Assembly: GCA_951813255.1 (NCBI GenBank)
Contig: OX638353.1
Span: 1,178,001 to 1,242,000, forward strand
Source of the DNA: an uncultured Dehalococcoidia bacterium
GTDB lineage: Bacteria > Chloroflexota > Dehalococcoidia > Lucifugimonadales > JAAXIE01
Direction of reading: 5' to 3'
DNA length: 64,000 bases
The notes below the pieces were generated by a model. The model saw only the letters and a program-made list of their open reading frames with translations, was not told where the DNA came from and searched no databases. Positions 40,998 to 50,414 of the stretch are shown in pieces. Position 1 is the first letter of the stretch. Each line of letters starts with the position of its first letter. The translations under genes were made by a program, and so were the position numbers.

Positions 40998-42296
40998 GTG
41001 CTCATTAATACTCGTTATTGGATTTTGGGATTTCTGATAGTGGGCCTTATGGTGTGGGTTGGCTGCGGCGGTGACGGCGACGCTGCTGATACCCCAGCAC
41101 CTGCGGACGAGGCCGCAGCAACCGCCCAAGACGCCGCTCCCCCCGCAGTCTCCAGCGAGCCAATCAAGATCGGGTTGCTCCATCCTCACACCGGCGCACT
41201 GGCTGGTTTGGGCTTGGACATGACGAGCGGGTACGAGCATTACTTCGAACAAGAGGGAATGGTAGTCGCTGGTCGGCCCATAGAGATAATCGTGGAGGAC
41301 AGCGAAGGCAACCCCAGCGTGGGTTTGGACAAGGTGAAGAAGCTCGTGGAGCGCGAGAATGTCGATATAGTCGCTGGGCCTGTGAGCAGCGGAGTGGCCT
41401 ATGGCATAGCCGACTATATCAGGCAGTCCGGCGTGCCAATCTTTATCACCCAGGCGACTGCTAACGGGCTGACGCAGGGTGACCGGGCACCAAATATCTT
41501 CCGTACGGCCTTCTCCAGCGACCAGTTGCACTTGCCGATGGGTGAGTATTACGTCAACGAGTTAGGTTACAGCAAGGTCACGGGCTTGGCGTTGGACTAC
41601 GCGGCAGGCCACGAGCATCTGACCGCCTTTAAGAATTCTCTGAACCGGGCGGGCGGGGAAATGGTCCAGGAGTTGTACCCCCGCTTGGGAGAGACTGAGA
41701 CATCAACTTACATCACCTCCATCAAGACCGATGAGATTGATGCTGTCAACGCCATCCTCTGGGGCGCGACTGCCGTACCCTTCGTGAACCAGCAGCACGA
41801 ATTTGGTCTTCGCGACAAGGTGCCACTCACCAGTCTTGGCAGCACGGTTGAAGACCAACTGGAGTTGCCGAACCAGCTACCCGCGGCAGCTGAAGGCATA
41901 ATCTCGTACTTGGCTTACTGTCTCTGCTTGGACACACCTGCCAATAACGCATTCAAGACCTCGTACGAAGCGTCTGAGGGGAAGCTGCCCAATTACTACA
42001 CTGCCATTGCCTTTACCGGAGCAAAGGCTCTGGGAGAGGCAATCAAGGCAGTCAACGGGGACTTGGAAGACCAGGATGCTTTCCTAGCAGCAGCCGGAGA
42101 GGTCGCTTTCGATGGGCCGATGGGGCCGTTCAGGTACGACGAGTACCAGAACCCAATCCTGAACGTGTATGTCCGAGAAGTGAAGATCGGGGCTGATGGA
42201 GAGGCGTACAACGAGCTGGTCGACACCATTGAGAACGTGGACCAGTTCTGGGGAATGACCGCAGAGGAGAAAGACGCTCTGCTGAACCCCAGCTAG
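40998..42296 (+). CDS. Liv-type ABC transporter, substrate-binding lipoprotein
   Basis: 432 aa periplasmic-binding-type lipoprotein of the branched-chain amino-acid/amide family. Signal segment IVGLMVWVGC gives lipobox V-G-C, followed by an Ala/Asp/Pro-rich tether. Mature part starts EPIKIGLLHPHTGALAGLGLDM and has the GPVSSGVAYGIADYIRQSGVPIF fold. GTG start with GGAGG 6 nt before. First gene of a five-gene unit with two permeases and two ATPases. The ligand could be an amino acid, amide, urea or aromatic acid; LivK homologues vary widely. Confidence 0.92.
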   Translation: MLINTRYWILGFLIVGLMVWVGCGGDGDAADTPAPADEAAATAQDAAPPAVSSEPIKIGLLHPHTGALAGLGLDMTSGYEHYFEQEGMVVAGRPIEIIVEDSEGNPSVGLDKVKKLVERENVDIVAGPVSSGVAYGIADYIRQSGVPIFITQATANGLTQGDRAPNIFRTAFSSDQLHLPMGEYYVNELGYSKVTGLALDYAAGHEHLTAFKNSLNRAGGEMVQELYPRLGETETSTYITSIKTDEIDAVNAILWGATAVPFVNQQHEFGLRDKVPLTSLGSTVEDQLELPNQLPAAAEGIISYLAYCLCLDTPANNAFKTSYEASEGKLPNYYTAIAFTGAKALGEAIKAVNGDLEDQDAFLAAAGEVAFDGPMGPFRYDEYQNPILNVYVREVKIGADGEAYNELVDTIENVDQFWGMTAEEKDALLNPS

Positions 42297-42311
42297 GAGA
42301 ATGAATCCCGA

Positions 42312-42341
42312 TCGGCCCCGAAGGTACGCCTCCGGGGCCGA
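42312..42341 (+). promoter_or_regulatory. intra-operon hairpin after the binding-protein gene
   Basis: Stem TCGGCCCCG / CGGGGCCGA with a 12-nt loop and no T-run, between the binding-protein and permease genes. Probably protects or partly attenuates mRNA so that binding protein outnumbers the membrane parts. Confidence 0.6.
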
Positions 42342-42396
42342 CGTATGGAAAACCACCGCTAGGCGCTAAGCTGACTTAGTAGAGGGCTGTCCATAA

Positions 42397-43278
42397 GTGG
42401 ATATCTGGTTCACACACACACTGAACGGGCTCTCCTTCGGGATGCTGCTATTCCTAGTGGCTGCCGGGTTGTCTCTCATCTTCGGGTTGATGAGGGTGCT
42501 CAACCTAGCCCACGGCTCCTACTACTTGCTGGGCGCCTATGTGGGAATTACCGTCTCACGCGAGACGGATATGTTCTGGCTGGGCCTACTGGCAGGCATG
42601 GCATCGATCTGTGTACTGGGCATCCTCATGCAGAAGCTGCTCCTGGACAGGTACATGCATGATGAGATGGCCCAGATACTGGTTACCTTCGGGTTCCTCT
42701 TTATCATCGCCGATGTTGCCCTATGGATATGGGGTGGCCATCCGCAGTCGATCACAAAGCCAGCGCTGTTCGACGGCTCTGTCCACATTGGCTCCATACA
42801 ATACCCGATCTACAAGCTTTTCCTCTTGGGCTTGGGGGTAGCCCTAGCCGTCGGTATGGGACTCCTCCAAGAGAAGACCCGGGTGGGCGCAGTAGTGCGG
42901 GCTGGAGTGGACGATGAGGAGATGACCCGTGGCTTGGGGATTAACGTGCCCCTCGTATTCACGGCTGTATTTGGTTTGGGTGCGCTGTTGGCAGGAGCGG
43001 CCGGAGTGCTGGGGACAGCCAACACCGCTGTTGGGCCAGCATACGACTTCGAGATACTGGTTTTCGCCTTTGTGGTGGTCATAGTAGGAGGCTTGGGCAG
43101 CCTGCGCGGCGCACTGGTAGGGGCCATATTCATAGGCCTCGTTGACAGCTACGCCAAGGCCGTGATTGCGGAGTTCCCCGGTACCTTGTCGCCTACTTTG
43201 GCCCAAGTGACCATTTATGCACCTATGGCCATCGTCCTAGCTCTTCGACCCAACGGCTTGTTTGGAAGGGCGTCGTGA
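42397..43278 (+). CDS. livH: Liv-type ABC transporter permease (LivH-like)
   Basis: 293 aa, about eight membrane segments. Early LNGLSFGMLLFLVAAGLSLIFGLMRVLNLAHGSYYLLGAY is the LivH hallmark; the EAA-like loop is VGGLGSLRGALVGA. GTG start with AGAGGG about 10 nt upstream. Its stop overlaps the next start (GTGA). Forms the channel with the following LivM-like gene. Confidence 0.92.
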   Translation: MDIWFTHTLNGLSFGMLLFLVAAGLSLIFGLMRVLNLAHGSYYLLGAYVGITVSRETDMFWLGLLAGMASICVLGILMQKLLLDRYMHDEMAQILVTFGFLFIIADVALWIWGGHPQSITKPALFDGSVHIGSIQYPIYKLFLLGLGVALAVGMGLLQEKTRVGAVVRAGVDDEEMTRGLGINVPLVFTAVFGLGALLAGAAGVLGTANTAVGPAYDFEILVFAFVVVIVGGLGSLRGALVGAIFIGLVDSYAKAVIAEFPGTLSPTLAQVTIYAPMAIVLALRPNGLFGRAS

Positions 43279-44414
43279 GCGCCCCTCCAACCGGCCGTAA
43301 CTCGCGCCCTTGGAGCCTCTCGCCTGGGAGCCCCTTGGGTGATGCCATAAGCAGCCTGAGGGGGCGCCGCAGGGTTTTCCTTTGGGCAGTGATAGGCGCC
43401 GTGATTGCCCTGGTGATTCTTCCCCAGCTTCCCTTCGTGGACACTTACTGGACGGGCATCCTGAGCAGGATGCTCATCTTCGCTATCTTCGCCATGAGCT
43501 TGGACCTGCTCATCGGATATACGGGACTGCCGTCCCTGGGCCATGCGGCGTTCTTCGGGGCCGGGGCCTACAGCTCGGCCATCTTCTATAAAGACATCCT
43601 GTGCCCAGAAAGAGGGGAGTGCGTTGCCATCGTAGGCAACTTCTGGTTCGCACTGCTACTGGGCATAGCGGTCAGCGGGATCATAGCAGCCCTCTTCGGC
43701 TTGCTGGTGCTGAGGACCCGTGGGGCCTACTTCATCATGATCACACTGGCGTTGGCGCAAATGCTCTGGGCCATCACATGGGGCTGGCGGTCCAAGACCA
43801 ACGGAGACGATGGCTTGTCGGTGCTATTCGAAGCAGGGGCCGCTCTGCCCTCGTCATTCAATGCCGAGGCGTTCTTCTACGTGGTGCTGGGCTTCTTCGT
43901 CGCCTCGACGGCCCTTATGTACCTGATAGTGCGCTCGCCCTTCGGTCAAGCATTACAGGGTATCCGCGAGAGCGAGTCCCGCATGCTGGTGCTGGGGTAT
44001 AACGTATGGCTGTACAAGTACCTCGCGTTCATCCTTGCGGGCATCTTTGCAGGCGTGGCGGGCAGCCTGTTCGTGTACCTGAACAACTTTGTCAGCCCGC
44101 TGGACATTTGGATCCTCCCATCGGCGGAAGCTTTCCTGATGGTGGTGCTCGGTGGGCCGGGAACCCTGTTCGGGCCAGCGATAGGAGCAGGGGCCATAGT
44201 TTTCCTGGAGAACTTCCTGAGCGACTACACGGAACGCTGGCTGCTGATCCTCGGCACGATCTATGTCGTCGTGGTGCTGTTCGCGCCACAAGGCATCTTT
44301 GGCATAGCCCGGTCCGAATGGGTGCGCAAGATAATGCGGGACACCTTCGGCGGACGACGGACAGTGGCAGCAGCTCCCGACAGGCCATTGACGAAAGATG
44401 AGACCAAGGAATGA
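43275..44414 (+). CDS. livM: Liv-type ABC transporter permease (LivM-like)
   Basis: 379 aa, about nine membrane segments. DLLIGYTGLPSLGHAAFFGAGAY is typical of LivM, and VLGGPGTLFGPAIGA is the cytoplasmic coupling loop. It has a 30-residue polar N-terminus and a charged C-terminal tail (VAAAPDRPLTKDETKE). GTG start overlaps the LivH stop; the end overlaps livG by ATGA. Confidence 0.92.
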   Translation: MSAPPTGRNSRPWSLSPGSPLGDAISSLRGRRRVFLWAVIGAVIALVILPQLPFVDTYWTGILSRMLIFAIFAMSLDLLIGYTGLPSLGHAAFFGAGAYSSAIFYKDILCPERGECVAIVGNFWFALLLGIAVSGIIAALFGLLVLRTRGAYFIMITLALAQMLWAITWGWRSKTNGDDGLSVLFEAGAALPSSFNAEAFFYVVLGFFVASTALMYLIVRSPFGQALQGIRESESRMLVLGYNVWLYKYLAFILAGIFAGVAGSLFVYLNNFVSPLDIWILPSAEAFLMVVLGGPGTLFGPAIGAGAIVFLENFLSDYTERWLLILGTIYVVVVLFAPQGIFGIARSEWVRKIMRDTFGGRRTVAAAPDRPLTKDETKE

Positions 44415-45178
44415 GTTCCGCACCGTCACTCAGGGTGGAAGAGGTGTCCCGCAGCTTCGGATCGTTACAGGCGTTGCAGGGCATCAACCTGTTGGTAGAA
44501 CCTGGAGAGCGTCGCGCCATCATCGGGCCCAACGGGGCAGGCAAGACCACCCTGTTTCATATCATCAGCGGCACCACGCCACCCTCCACGGGGCGAGTCC
44601 ATCTGTTCGGACGAGACATCACCCACGTGCCCGCACATCGCCGGTCGCTGCTGGGTATGTCCCGCACGTATCAGGTAACCAACCTGTTCCCCAACCTTTC
44701 GGTACTGGACAACGTGCTGCTGGGGATCCAAGCCCATCGACCCATGAAGCTGGCGATGCACCGGCCACGCACGTCGTACCGGTCCCTGTACAGCAAGGCC
44801 GATGAATTGCTGGAGACGTGGGGACTCTCTGAGGCGCGGGACTCCATTGTGCGGAATCTCTCCTACGGTGAGCAGCGCCAAGTGGAGATCCTGCTGGCCT
44901 TGGCAGGTGATCCAAAGGTGCTGCTGCTGGATGAGCCTACCGCCGGCCTCTCCACGGCTGAGACGCAGACGGTAAGCCACTTGATACGGAACCTGCCGGC
45001 GGACATGTCCATACTGCTGATTGAGCATGATATGGATGTGGTCTTCGACTTGGTGGACAACATCACGGTGTTGCACATGGGACAGTTTCTAGCGGAAGGA
45101 ACACCCCGGGAGATTCAGGCCGACCAGAGCGTGACGGACATATACCTGGGTACGGCCGGAGAAGAGCTTTTCACCTGA
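44411..45178 (+). CDS. livG: Liv-type ABC transporter ATPase (LivG-like)
   Basis: 255 aa ATPase. Walker A GPNGAGKTT, Q-loop MSRTYQ, signature LSYGEQRQVE, Walker B VLLLDEPTAGLS, switch His in IEHDMDV. LivG-type C-terminus. Overlaps livM by ATGA and livF by TGATG, so the four membrane and ATPase genes are coupled. Confidence 0.93.
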   Translation: MSSAPSLRVEEVSRSFGSLQALQGINLLVEPGERRAIIGPNGAGKTTLFHIISGTTPPSTGRVHLFGRDITHVPAHRRSLLGMSRTYQVTNLFPNLSVLDNVLLGIQAHRPMKLAMHRPRTSYRSLYSKADELLETWGLSEARDSIVRNLSYGEQRQVEILLALAGDPKVLLLDEPTAGLSTAETQTVSHLIRNLPADMSILLIEHDMDVVFDLVDNITVLHMGQFLAEGTPREIQADQSVTDIYLGTAGEELFT

Positions 45179-45870
45179 TGCTGGAAATCGACGACGTCCA
45201 CACCTACTACGGCGATAGCTACGTGCTGCAGGGTATGTCTCTGAAGGTTGAGAAGGGTTCCGTGGTGGCCCTGTTGGGCAGGAACGGCGTGGGGAAGACG
45301 ACGCTGATACGCTCCATCATGGGATTCACTCCGCCCCGAAGGGGCACCATCAAGTTCAAAGACCAGGACATCACAGGTCTCCCAGCCCAGAAGGTCGCCC
45401 AGATGGGCATGGGACTGGTGCCACAAGGCAGGCGCATCTTTCCATCCCTGGATGTCCGGGAGAACCTTGGCATCGCTTCCCAACCAAAGAGCGGAGGCTG
45501 GGATATGCAGCGGGTGTTCTCCGTGTTCCCGCGGCTTCAAGAACGAATACGGCACCGGGGTAACCGCCTCAGTGGCGGAGAGCAGCAGATGCTTGCCAGC
45601 GCGCGGGCACTGGTGCGCAATCCCGATTTCCTGCTGATGGACGAACCCACCGAGGGACTGGCACCCCTGCTGGTGCAGGAGCTTGGACGTACCGTGCAGC
45701 AGTTGAAGGACGAGGGCCTGTCCATTCTACTTGTGGAGCAGAACCTGCCCTTTGCCCTCAGGCTGGCGGACCACGTTTACGTGATGACCAAGGGCAGGAT
45801 AGTATACGAGTCGTCTCCTCGCGAGCTATGGGAGAATGAGGAGATCAAGCGCAGCTATCTGGGCGTCTAG
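45178..45870 (+). CDS. livF: Liv-type ABC transporter ATPase (LivF-like)
   Basis: 230 aa ATPase, partner of LivG. Walker A GRNGVGKTT, LVPQGRRIFPSLDVRENL (LivF hallmark), signature LSGGEQQML, Walker B LLMDEPTEGLAP, switch VEQN. The ATG shares a base with the livG stop. Confidence 0.93.
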   Translation: MLEIDDVHTYYGDSYVLQGMSLKVEKGSVVALLGRNGVGKTTLIRSIMGFTPPRRGTIKFKDQDITGLPAQKVAQMGMGLVPQGRRIFPSLDVRENLGIASQPKSGGWDMQRVFSVFPRLQERIRHRGNRLSGGEQQMLASARALVRNPDFLLMDEPTEGLAPLLVQELGRTVQQLKDEGLSILLVEQNLPFALRLADHVYVMTKGRIVYESSPRELWENEEIKRSYLGV

Positions 45871-45936
45871 ACCACTTCCTTCCGTACCGTGGTGAAGCCC
45901 TCTAGCGCGACTTTCCTACGAGGTAAGCACTCAACC

Positions 45937-46584
45937 ATGCGCGTCGTCATGATTCACGCCATCGCCGAGTCCATCCCGCCAGTGAACACGGCTTTCGGCG
46001 AGGTGTTCCCTGAAACTGAGGTTGTTAATTTGCTGGACGAGGGCCTGTTCCTCGATTTCGATGACCACATCACCCCAGCGTTGAGAAGGCGCATGAGCGG
46101 GCTGATTTGCTACGGCGCCGAGCACGGGGCCAACGCCGTCGGGCTGGCCTGCTCCGTCTATGCGCCAGTGGTGGATTCGGCCTGCGATCTGGTGGACGTG
46201 CCGGTGGTGTCTTCTTATGGCCCGGTAGTGGAGGAGGCACTGGACAGAGGCCGGCGTGTGGGCGTGATTGCTTCAGTGCCAGCCACCATCAGGGATGCGG
46301 AGTATTACCTGAGGCGATCTGCCACAGCGCGGAACGTCGATTTGGAGGTGTATCCCGCGCTGGCGGAAGACCTCATTCCTGTGATACGCACCGAGGGAAT
46401 AACGGGCTTGGAGAGACGGTTGGTGGAAGAAGTGGAGAAGCTGGCCCCGGAAGTGGACTTGGTGGTGCTGGGGCAGTTTTCCTTCGCCGCGGCCTATTCA
46501 CAGGTGGCAGCGAAGGCACCAGTGCCGGTGCTGTCGGCACCGCACAGCAGTGCGAGGTTACTGAAGAAGCTGATCGCACAGTAG
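45937..46584 (+). CDS. Asp/Glu racemase-superfamily protein
   Basis: 215 aa, aspartate/glutamate/hydantoin racemase and arylmalonate-decarboxylase superfamily. First catalytic Cys in GLACSVYAP. The second catalytic Cys, normally in a LGC motif, is replaced (VVLGQFSFA), as in single-Cys members like arylmalonate decarboxylase, so true racemase activity is doubtful. Start ATG at 45937 fits the family (MRVVMIHAI); an in-frame GTG at 45889 is possible and neither has a strong ribosome site. It follows livF by 66 bp on the same strand and may process the imported solute. Confidence 0.75.
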   Translation: MRVVMIHAIAESIPPVNTAFGEVFPETEVVNLLDEGLFLDFDDHITPALRRRMSGLICYGAEHGANAVGLACSVYAPVVDSACDLVDVPVVSSYGPVVEEALDRGRRVGVIASVPATIRDAEYYLRRSATARNVDLEVYPALAEDLIPVIRTEGITGLERRLVEEVEKLAPEVDLVVLGQFSFAAAYSQVAAKAPVPVLSAPHSSARLLKKLIAQ

Positions 46585-46610
46585 GGGCAGTTCGCGAACC
46601 GCCCCTACTG
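46579..46610. repeat. REP-like hairpin overlapping the racemase-like stop
   Basis: CAGTAGGGGC (46579-46588) pairs perfectly with GCCCCTACTG (46601-46610), and the interior TTCG/CGAA extends the stem. No T-run follows. The motif GTAGGGGCxGTTCGCGAACCGCCCCTAC is a common extragenic repeat type in Chloroflexota, by my memory. It sits between convergent genes and may act as a 3' mRNA stabiliser. Confidence 0.65.
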
Positions 46611-46641
46611 TGGTCTCCAACCCTTATGAGGTGGACGTCCC

Positions 46642-47184
46642 CTAGAAGAAGTTGCTGACGTTCTTGGCCAGCAGCACGTTCTGGTCCAGAACAGCCTTGC
46701 GGCGGGAGATCTTCCACGAGTCGCCGTTCCTGCGAAGGGTGTCTTCCCGGCAACCCACGTAGAAGTCCTGCTCGGTCTCGCCACGAGTGCGGTACATGAG
46801 GAAGTTGGAGAATACCTGCACCTCGTCGCTCTTATCGGTTTCGTGCACCTCGATGTTGGTGATCAGGTGCCGGGTGCGGGAGGGTGGGTCCTCGGCCCAC
46901 GCCATGCCGGTATCCAAGCGGGCTACACGGCGCTCCAAGCTGTCCTTGTCCTCATCGAGGATGGCGAGTTCGTCTTCCTTGGAGATCTCGTCCTCGACGT
47001 AGCGCTCCTGGTCAGCGATGGAGATGGCCTTGCTGATTCGCGGGTAGCGGGTGGTTCGCACGGGCACCCAGTAGTGGGCATCCTCAGTCCAGAGTTCCAG
47101 CCACTCATGCAGACGCCGGTTGTCCAGAAGGCGCGCCTCCTGGTACATGAACTGCTCTATCTCGCGTACGGTGTCCTGGTCCAT
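46642..47184 (-). CDS. ring-hydroxylating dioxygenase, beta subunit
   Basis: 180 aa, NTF2-like small subunit of Rieske dioxygenases. Typical N-terminus IEQFMYQEARLLDNRRLHEWLELWTEDAHYWVPV, then RHLITNIEVHETDKSDEVQVFSNFLMYRTR and the C-terminal RKAVLDQNVL. It gives structural support to the alpha3beta3 hexamer. It follows its alpha gene after 48 bp on the same strand; a GGGAGG site is near the start. Paralogue: 58768-59283. Confidence 0.92.
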   Translation of the reverse strand: MDQDTVREIEQFMYQEARLLDNRRLHEWLELWTEDAHYWVPVRTTRYPRISKAISIADQERYVEDEISKEDELAILDEDKDSLERRVARLDTGMAWAEDPPSRTRHLITNIEVHETDKSDEVQVFSNFLMYRTRGETEQDFYVGCREDTLRRNGDSWKISRRKAVLDQNVLLAKNVSNFF

Positions 47185-47232
47185 GGCAACAGCCTCCCTT
47201 TGGTCGAGTCTCCTAGCGAAATCCTTGGATGA

Positions 47233-48513
47233 TCAGGGCGTGTTCGTCTCTATGTCGGCCCAGCTGTTGGCCTCCATGAATCGTGCCCACCGGGCATAGA
47301 ACCGGCGGTGGGTGTTCTCACTCATGCGGTAGTCGCTTGTCCACGACATCAGGTCTTCGTTGAATGAGTCGTGGCCTATGCCCATCTGGTTGTTGAGGGG
47401 GATGCGCCGGGACACAGGCCCCTTGGCGGTGACGGTGCACTCCTGCCAGTTGTCCATGTCGTCCTGCTCGAAGGTGCCCGAGGGGCTAAAGCCGCGGATA
47501 GAGCCCAAGCGGATGTGTTCCTTGACCTCGGCCGGAGCAGCTTTATCGCAGAAGGCCCACGCCGTCACCTCTACCTTGTCCGGGCCCTTGGGGTGCCACA
47601 CCCGGAAGCTTCGCGAGCCAGCACGAATCATGGAGAAGTTGGGAAACAGCGTACCCACAAAGGGATTGAACAGGTCGCGCCGCGGCCCCAGCCGGTCCCT
47701 GATTTCCTGTTTCACGTCCGCCTCGTACTGCCGTAGCACCGGGATGGGGGGAGTCGGATCATCGTCGGCGCCGAAGCAGATAATATTCACGGGCCCTGCC
47801 GCCACAATGGAGCCTCCCGTCTGGGGATCAATGGCAGTTGAGGCGGCGAAGGAGTTCCTGATAGCAGACAGATGGCTCCAGCCCACATGATAGGCGTCCC
47901 CGCCGAAGTTCTCTGCCGCCAACTTCCAGTTGCAGGGGATAGTCCACTTGAACATCCCGCCGAACACCTCTACTCCGCCCTCGCGCCGGTCGAAGAAGTT
48001 GTCGAGGTACCAAGTCGCCTCACCCAAGTAGTCCAGCAGGGGTGGGGCGTCGGCATCGAAGGTTGCGAACACCAGCCCTTTGTACATCTCCAGCTTTGCC
48101 ACGGGGACAAGCCCCCACTTGGAGGTGTCCAACTCGTCGTAGTAGGCCTCCTTCAGGCTAGGCACGGCGATGAGCTTGCCATCGGTGCCATAGGTCCAGC
48201 CGTGATAGGCGCAAATGAAGGCTGATGCGTTACCGGAGTCGGCCCGGCACACCCTGTTGCCTCTATGGCGACAGACGTTGAGGAAGGCGCCAATCTTGCC
48301 AGAAGAGTCGCGCACTACCAGCACCGGGTCCTCTCCCATATATGTAGAGAAGAAGTCCCCCGGCTGGGCCACCTGGCTTTCATGACAGAGAAAGAGCCAC
48401 GAGCGGGCAAAAATCTGCTCCAGCTCCTGCCTGTAAATCTCCTCGTCGTTAAAGATGCGCCGGTCTAGCAGCCCATCCTCCGAATTGACCAGTCCCCTGA
48501 CTTCGGTAGCCAC
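47233..48513 (-). CDS. ring-hydroxylating dioxygenase, alpha subunit
   Basis: 426 aa. Rieske ligands C-R-H and C-A-Y-H in CRHRGNRVCRADSGN and FICAYHGW; iron site in NFGGDAYHVGWSH. The GTG at 48513 has GGAGG 7 nt before it and gives the same N-terminus as the 1201-2505 paralogue; a longer frame to 48687 lacks a site and adds unlike residues. Forms an alpha-beta pair with 46642-47184. About 75% of the N-terminal third looks identical to 1201-2505, so the two derive from a duplication and only this one kept a beta gene. No ferredoxin or reductase nearby. Confidence 0.93.
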   Translation of the reverse strand: MATEVRGLVNSEDGLLDRRIFNDEEIYRQELEQIFARSWLFLCHESQVAQPGDFFSTYMGEDPVLVVRDSSGKIGAFLNVCRHRGNRVCRADSGNASAFICAYHGWTYGTDGKLIAVPSLKEAYYDELDTSKWGLVPVAKLEMYKGLVFATFDADAPPLLDYLGEATWYLDNFFDRREGGVEVFGGMFKWTIPCNWKLAAENFGGDAYHVGWSHLSAIRNSFAASTAIDPQTGGSIVAAGPVNIICFGADDDPTPPIPVLRQYEADVKQEIRDRLGPRRDLFNPFVGTLFPNFSMIRAGSRSFRVWHPKGPDKVEVTAWAFCDKAAPAEVKEHIRLGSIRGFSPSGTFEQDDMDNWQECTVTAKGPVSRRIPLNNQMGIGHDSFNEDLMSWTSDYRMSENTHRRFYARWARFMEANSWADIETNTP

Positions 48514-48720
48514 AATCCCACCTCCGCCATATGTGCTGGGAGCCCGGAAACAGCCCTGCGCACTACATCGCGCCGTATCAAGGGGTGTAGCATGCGCCCT
48601 TGGGGTTGTCAAGTTGCTCGGCCGGGAACTGGGATTGTGTCGGCCTAAACCCAGCCAATTTAACGCTGGGCTGAGCCATACCCCCACACGTCCCGACGCG
48701 ACAAGGTTTGTCGAGTTCTA

Positions 48721-49926
48721 CTAAGCACTAATCATTTTGTCGTTGATTCCGCGTAGGCGGACGAACGGTACGAGTTGTGGATTAGCGAAATGCCATCGGT
48801 AGTTCTTTCGCCTTCCTGTTTTGACCAAAACTGGTCCATGCTCTGGTTCGCAAAACAGGGCCAAATGCCTTTGATACGATGAGCGGGCAACTCTATAACG
48901 ATGCAGGACTCTCTGGAGGGGCTCGTGTATGTCCGCTAGCGAGAATCTGCCCCGAACATCCTTGTCGGCCAGCGCGCAGGCCAGCAAGACTTCTTTGAAC
49001 AAGTTATTGGGCTGGGTTGAATCGGTCGCTTTATCGTACTCGACGCGGACACCGCCAGCGGCGGTCTCAATTGACTGCGGGATTGCTGCTTCCAGGTCAG
49101 AGTCGGTGACATGGTTGGTCCCCCTTTCCAAAGCACGTCTGCCAGCCCATTGCCCTAACAAATGTGTGTAGTGGGGATATCCTTGGGAAAGGTGAGCAAT
49201 CCGAAAATCAATACCATCGTCGAATGTGATGCCAGCTTTCCCCATGCCTTTTTGGATAATCTGTGCTAACTCCGTAGCCTCGAGAGGGTCAACTGGGACA
49301 TAGTCTATATTGCGCGAGACAGACTCGTGTGCCGTGATAAGTTGTTCAATAGATTGTCCCACCCCGACTAGGACAATCGAGCAAGGGGTCATGCTATCCG
49401 AGAACAGCTTGATGGTGTCAGTCATAAGTCGGCTCGCGTCACCACCAGCTTCTATCCTATCGTACTCGTCTATGATAATAGTCGTAGGATTCGGCAGCCC
49501 TCCTAACAATAGCCTGATGTCATTTGGCACGTTGATCACTTCGTTGGGATCCCATCGGCCTACTAGTTTCCTGTCGCGATATCCCTCGAACCCAAGCTGG
49601 CGCTCTGCCAACAAGACTTCTTGAAGAATCTTGCGCCATATGGACCCGTAAGTGTCATTGGAGTCGCAAGAGACGACTATGGATCGCCTCCCCCGGGGGT
49701 CGTCAGCCTGTTGAGAAAGAACCGCCAGAACGCGCGCTATAGAAGTCTTGCCCACCCCTCTGTCACCGTAAAGCAGCACGTGCTGTGATGGAGTCGCGAT
49801 GTCGTCTAGAATTCGGTACAGGAGGTTCAGCCTCCCCGACAGGAGGTCAGGCAGCGAGATAGGCCGGGTTGGCGTGAAAGACGAAGATAGGCGCTCTATC
49901 GCCAAATAGTCAGGACTCCTTACCAT
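48721..49926 (-). CDS. AAA ATPase with C-terminal winged helix (Orc1/Cdc6-like)
   Basis: 401 aa. Walker A GDRGVGKTSIARVL, Walker B TTIIIDEYDRIE, sensor-1 VLVGVG, followed by lid helices and a C-terminal winged-helix-like part ending in YRWHFANPQLVPFVRLRG. This is the layout of bacterial Orc1/Cdc6-like AAA proteins with unclear function, often in accessory regions. Its codon use is less C-biased at third positions than neighbours (more A/T), which may mean recent acquisition. No partner gene. The ATG lacks a good ribosome site. Confidence 0.75.
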   Translation of the reverse strand: MVRSPDYLAIERLSSSFTPTRPISLPDLLSGRLNLLYRILDDIATPSQHVLLYGDRGVGKTSIARVLAVLSQQADDPRGRRSIVVSCDSNDTYGSIWRKILQEVLLAERQLGFEGYRDRKLVGRWDPNEVINVPNDIRLLLGGLPNPTTIIIDEYDRIEAGGDASRLMTDTIKLFSDSMTPCSIVLVGVGQSIEQLITAHESVSRNIDYVPVDPLEATELAQIIQKGMGKAGITFDDGIDFRIAHLSQGYPHYTHLLGQWAGRRALERGTNHVTDSDLEAAIPQSIETAAGGVRVEYDKATDSTQPNNLFKEVLLACALADKDVRGRFSLADIHEPLQRVLHRYRVARSSYQRHLALFCEPEHGPVLVKTGRRKNYRWHFANPQLVPFVRLRGINDKMISA

Positions 49927-50037
49927 TGCTTAAGCACCACCGATCATATGATGAGCATATAACACCACATGCTGAGCGCATAGCTGTCAATGCAGTGTAA
50001 AACAAACATCTGGCCGAGAGTAGACATCTATCCAAAT

Positions 50038-50262
50038 AGTCGGCACTGGCCTACTCACGCGGAGAGAACTCCCCGAGTCATTGAGAACCGTAGAGCCGGG
50101 GATATGGCCGGAGAGCTCTTTGCAGGCTAGTAAGAGGTAGGAGCCGACGATGTCGTAGGGGTAGCGGACTTACTGCTTGGGGGGTTGACACTGATGCGCT
50201 CCACGATTTCGGGGCGGTAAGAGTGAGCGGTGGAGTGCTGGACCAGCGTATTCAAGCAAGGC
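50038..50262 (-). pseudogene. truncated, frameshifted copy of the adjacent SDR 3' end
   Basis: Decoding 50262 down to about 50130 gives LNTLVQHSTAHSYRPEIVERISVN, matching LETLDQHLSSHSSRPENVERVRAN of the intact gene 50415-51221. After one frameshift, YPYDIVGSYLLLACKELSG and STVLNDSGSSLRV follow, matching YPDDLVGSYLFLACKELSG and TTVLNDSGSSLRV. There is no start or N-terminal half. It lies 152 bp past the intact gene's stop, on the same strand, so it is a leftover of a tandem duplication. Confidence 0.85.
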
Positions 50263-50414
50263 CTTTGGGTTATCAAGGTGTGGCCTCTATATGAGCCGCC
50301 TTCCCTAATCACGCAAACATCTCCCGTATCACAGTTTGGCCTGTTCCACGTCGGGTACCGACCTGAGTTCCGGTTGAGCGGTGCGGGCAACCCACAGCGT
50401 TCTCAACCTCGGTA

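Noticed and set aside
46579..46610. Intrinsic terminator
   Set aside because: Stem is strong but there is no T-run on either side; the sequence is a known REP-like type.
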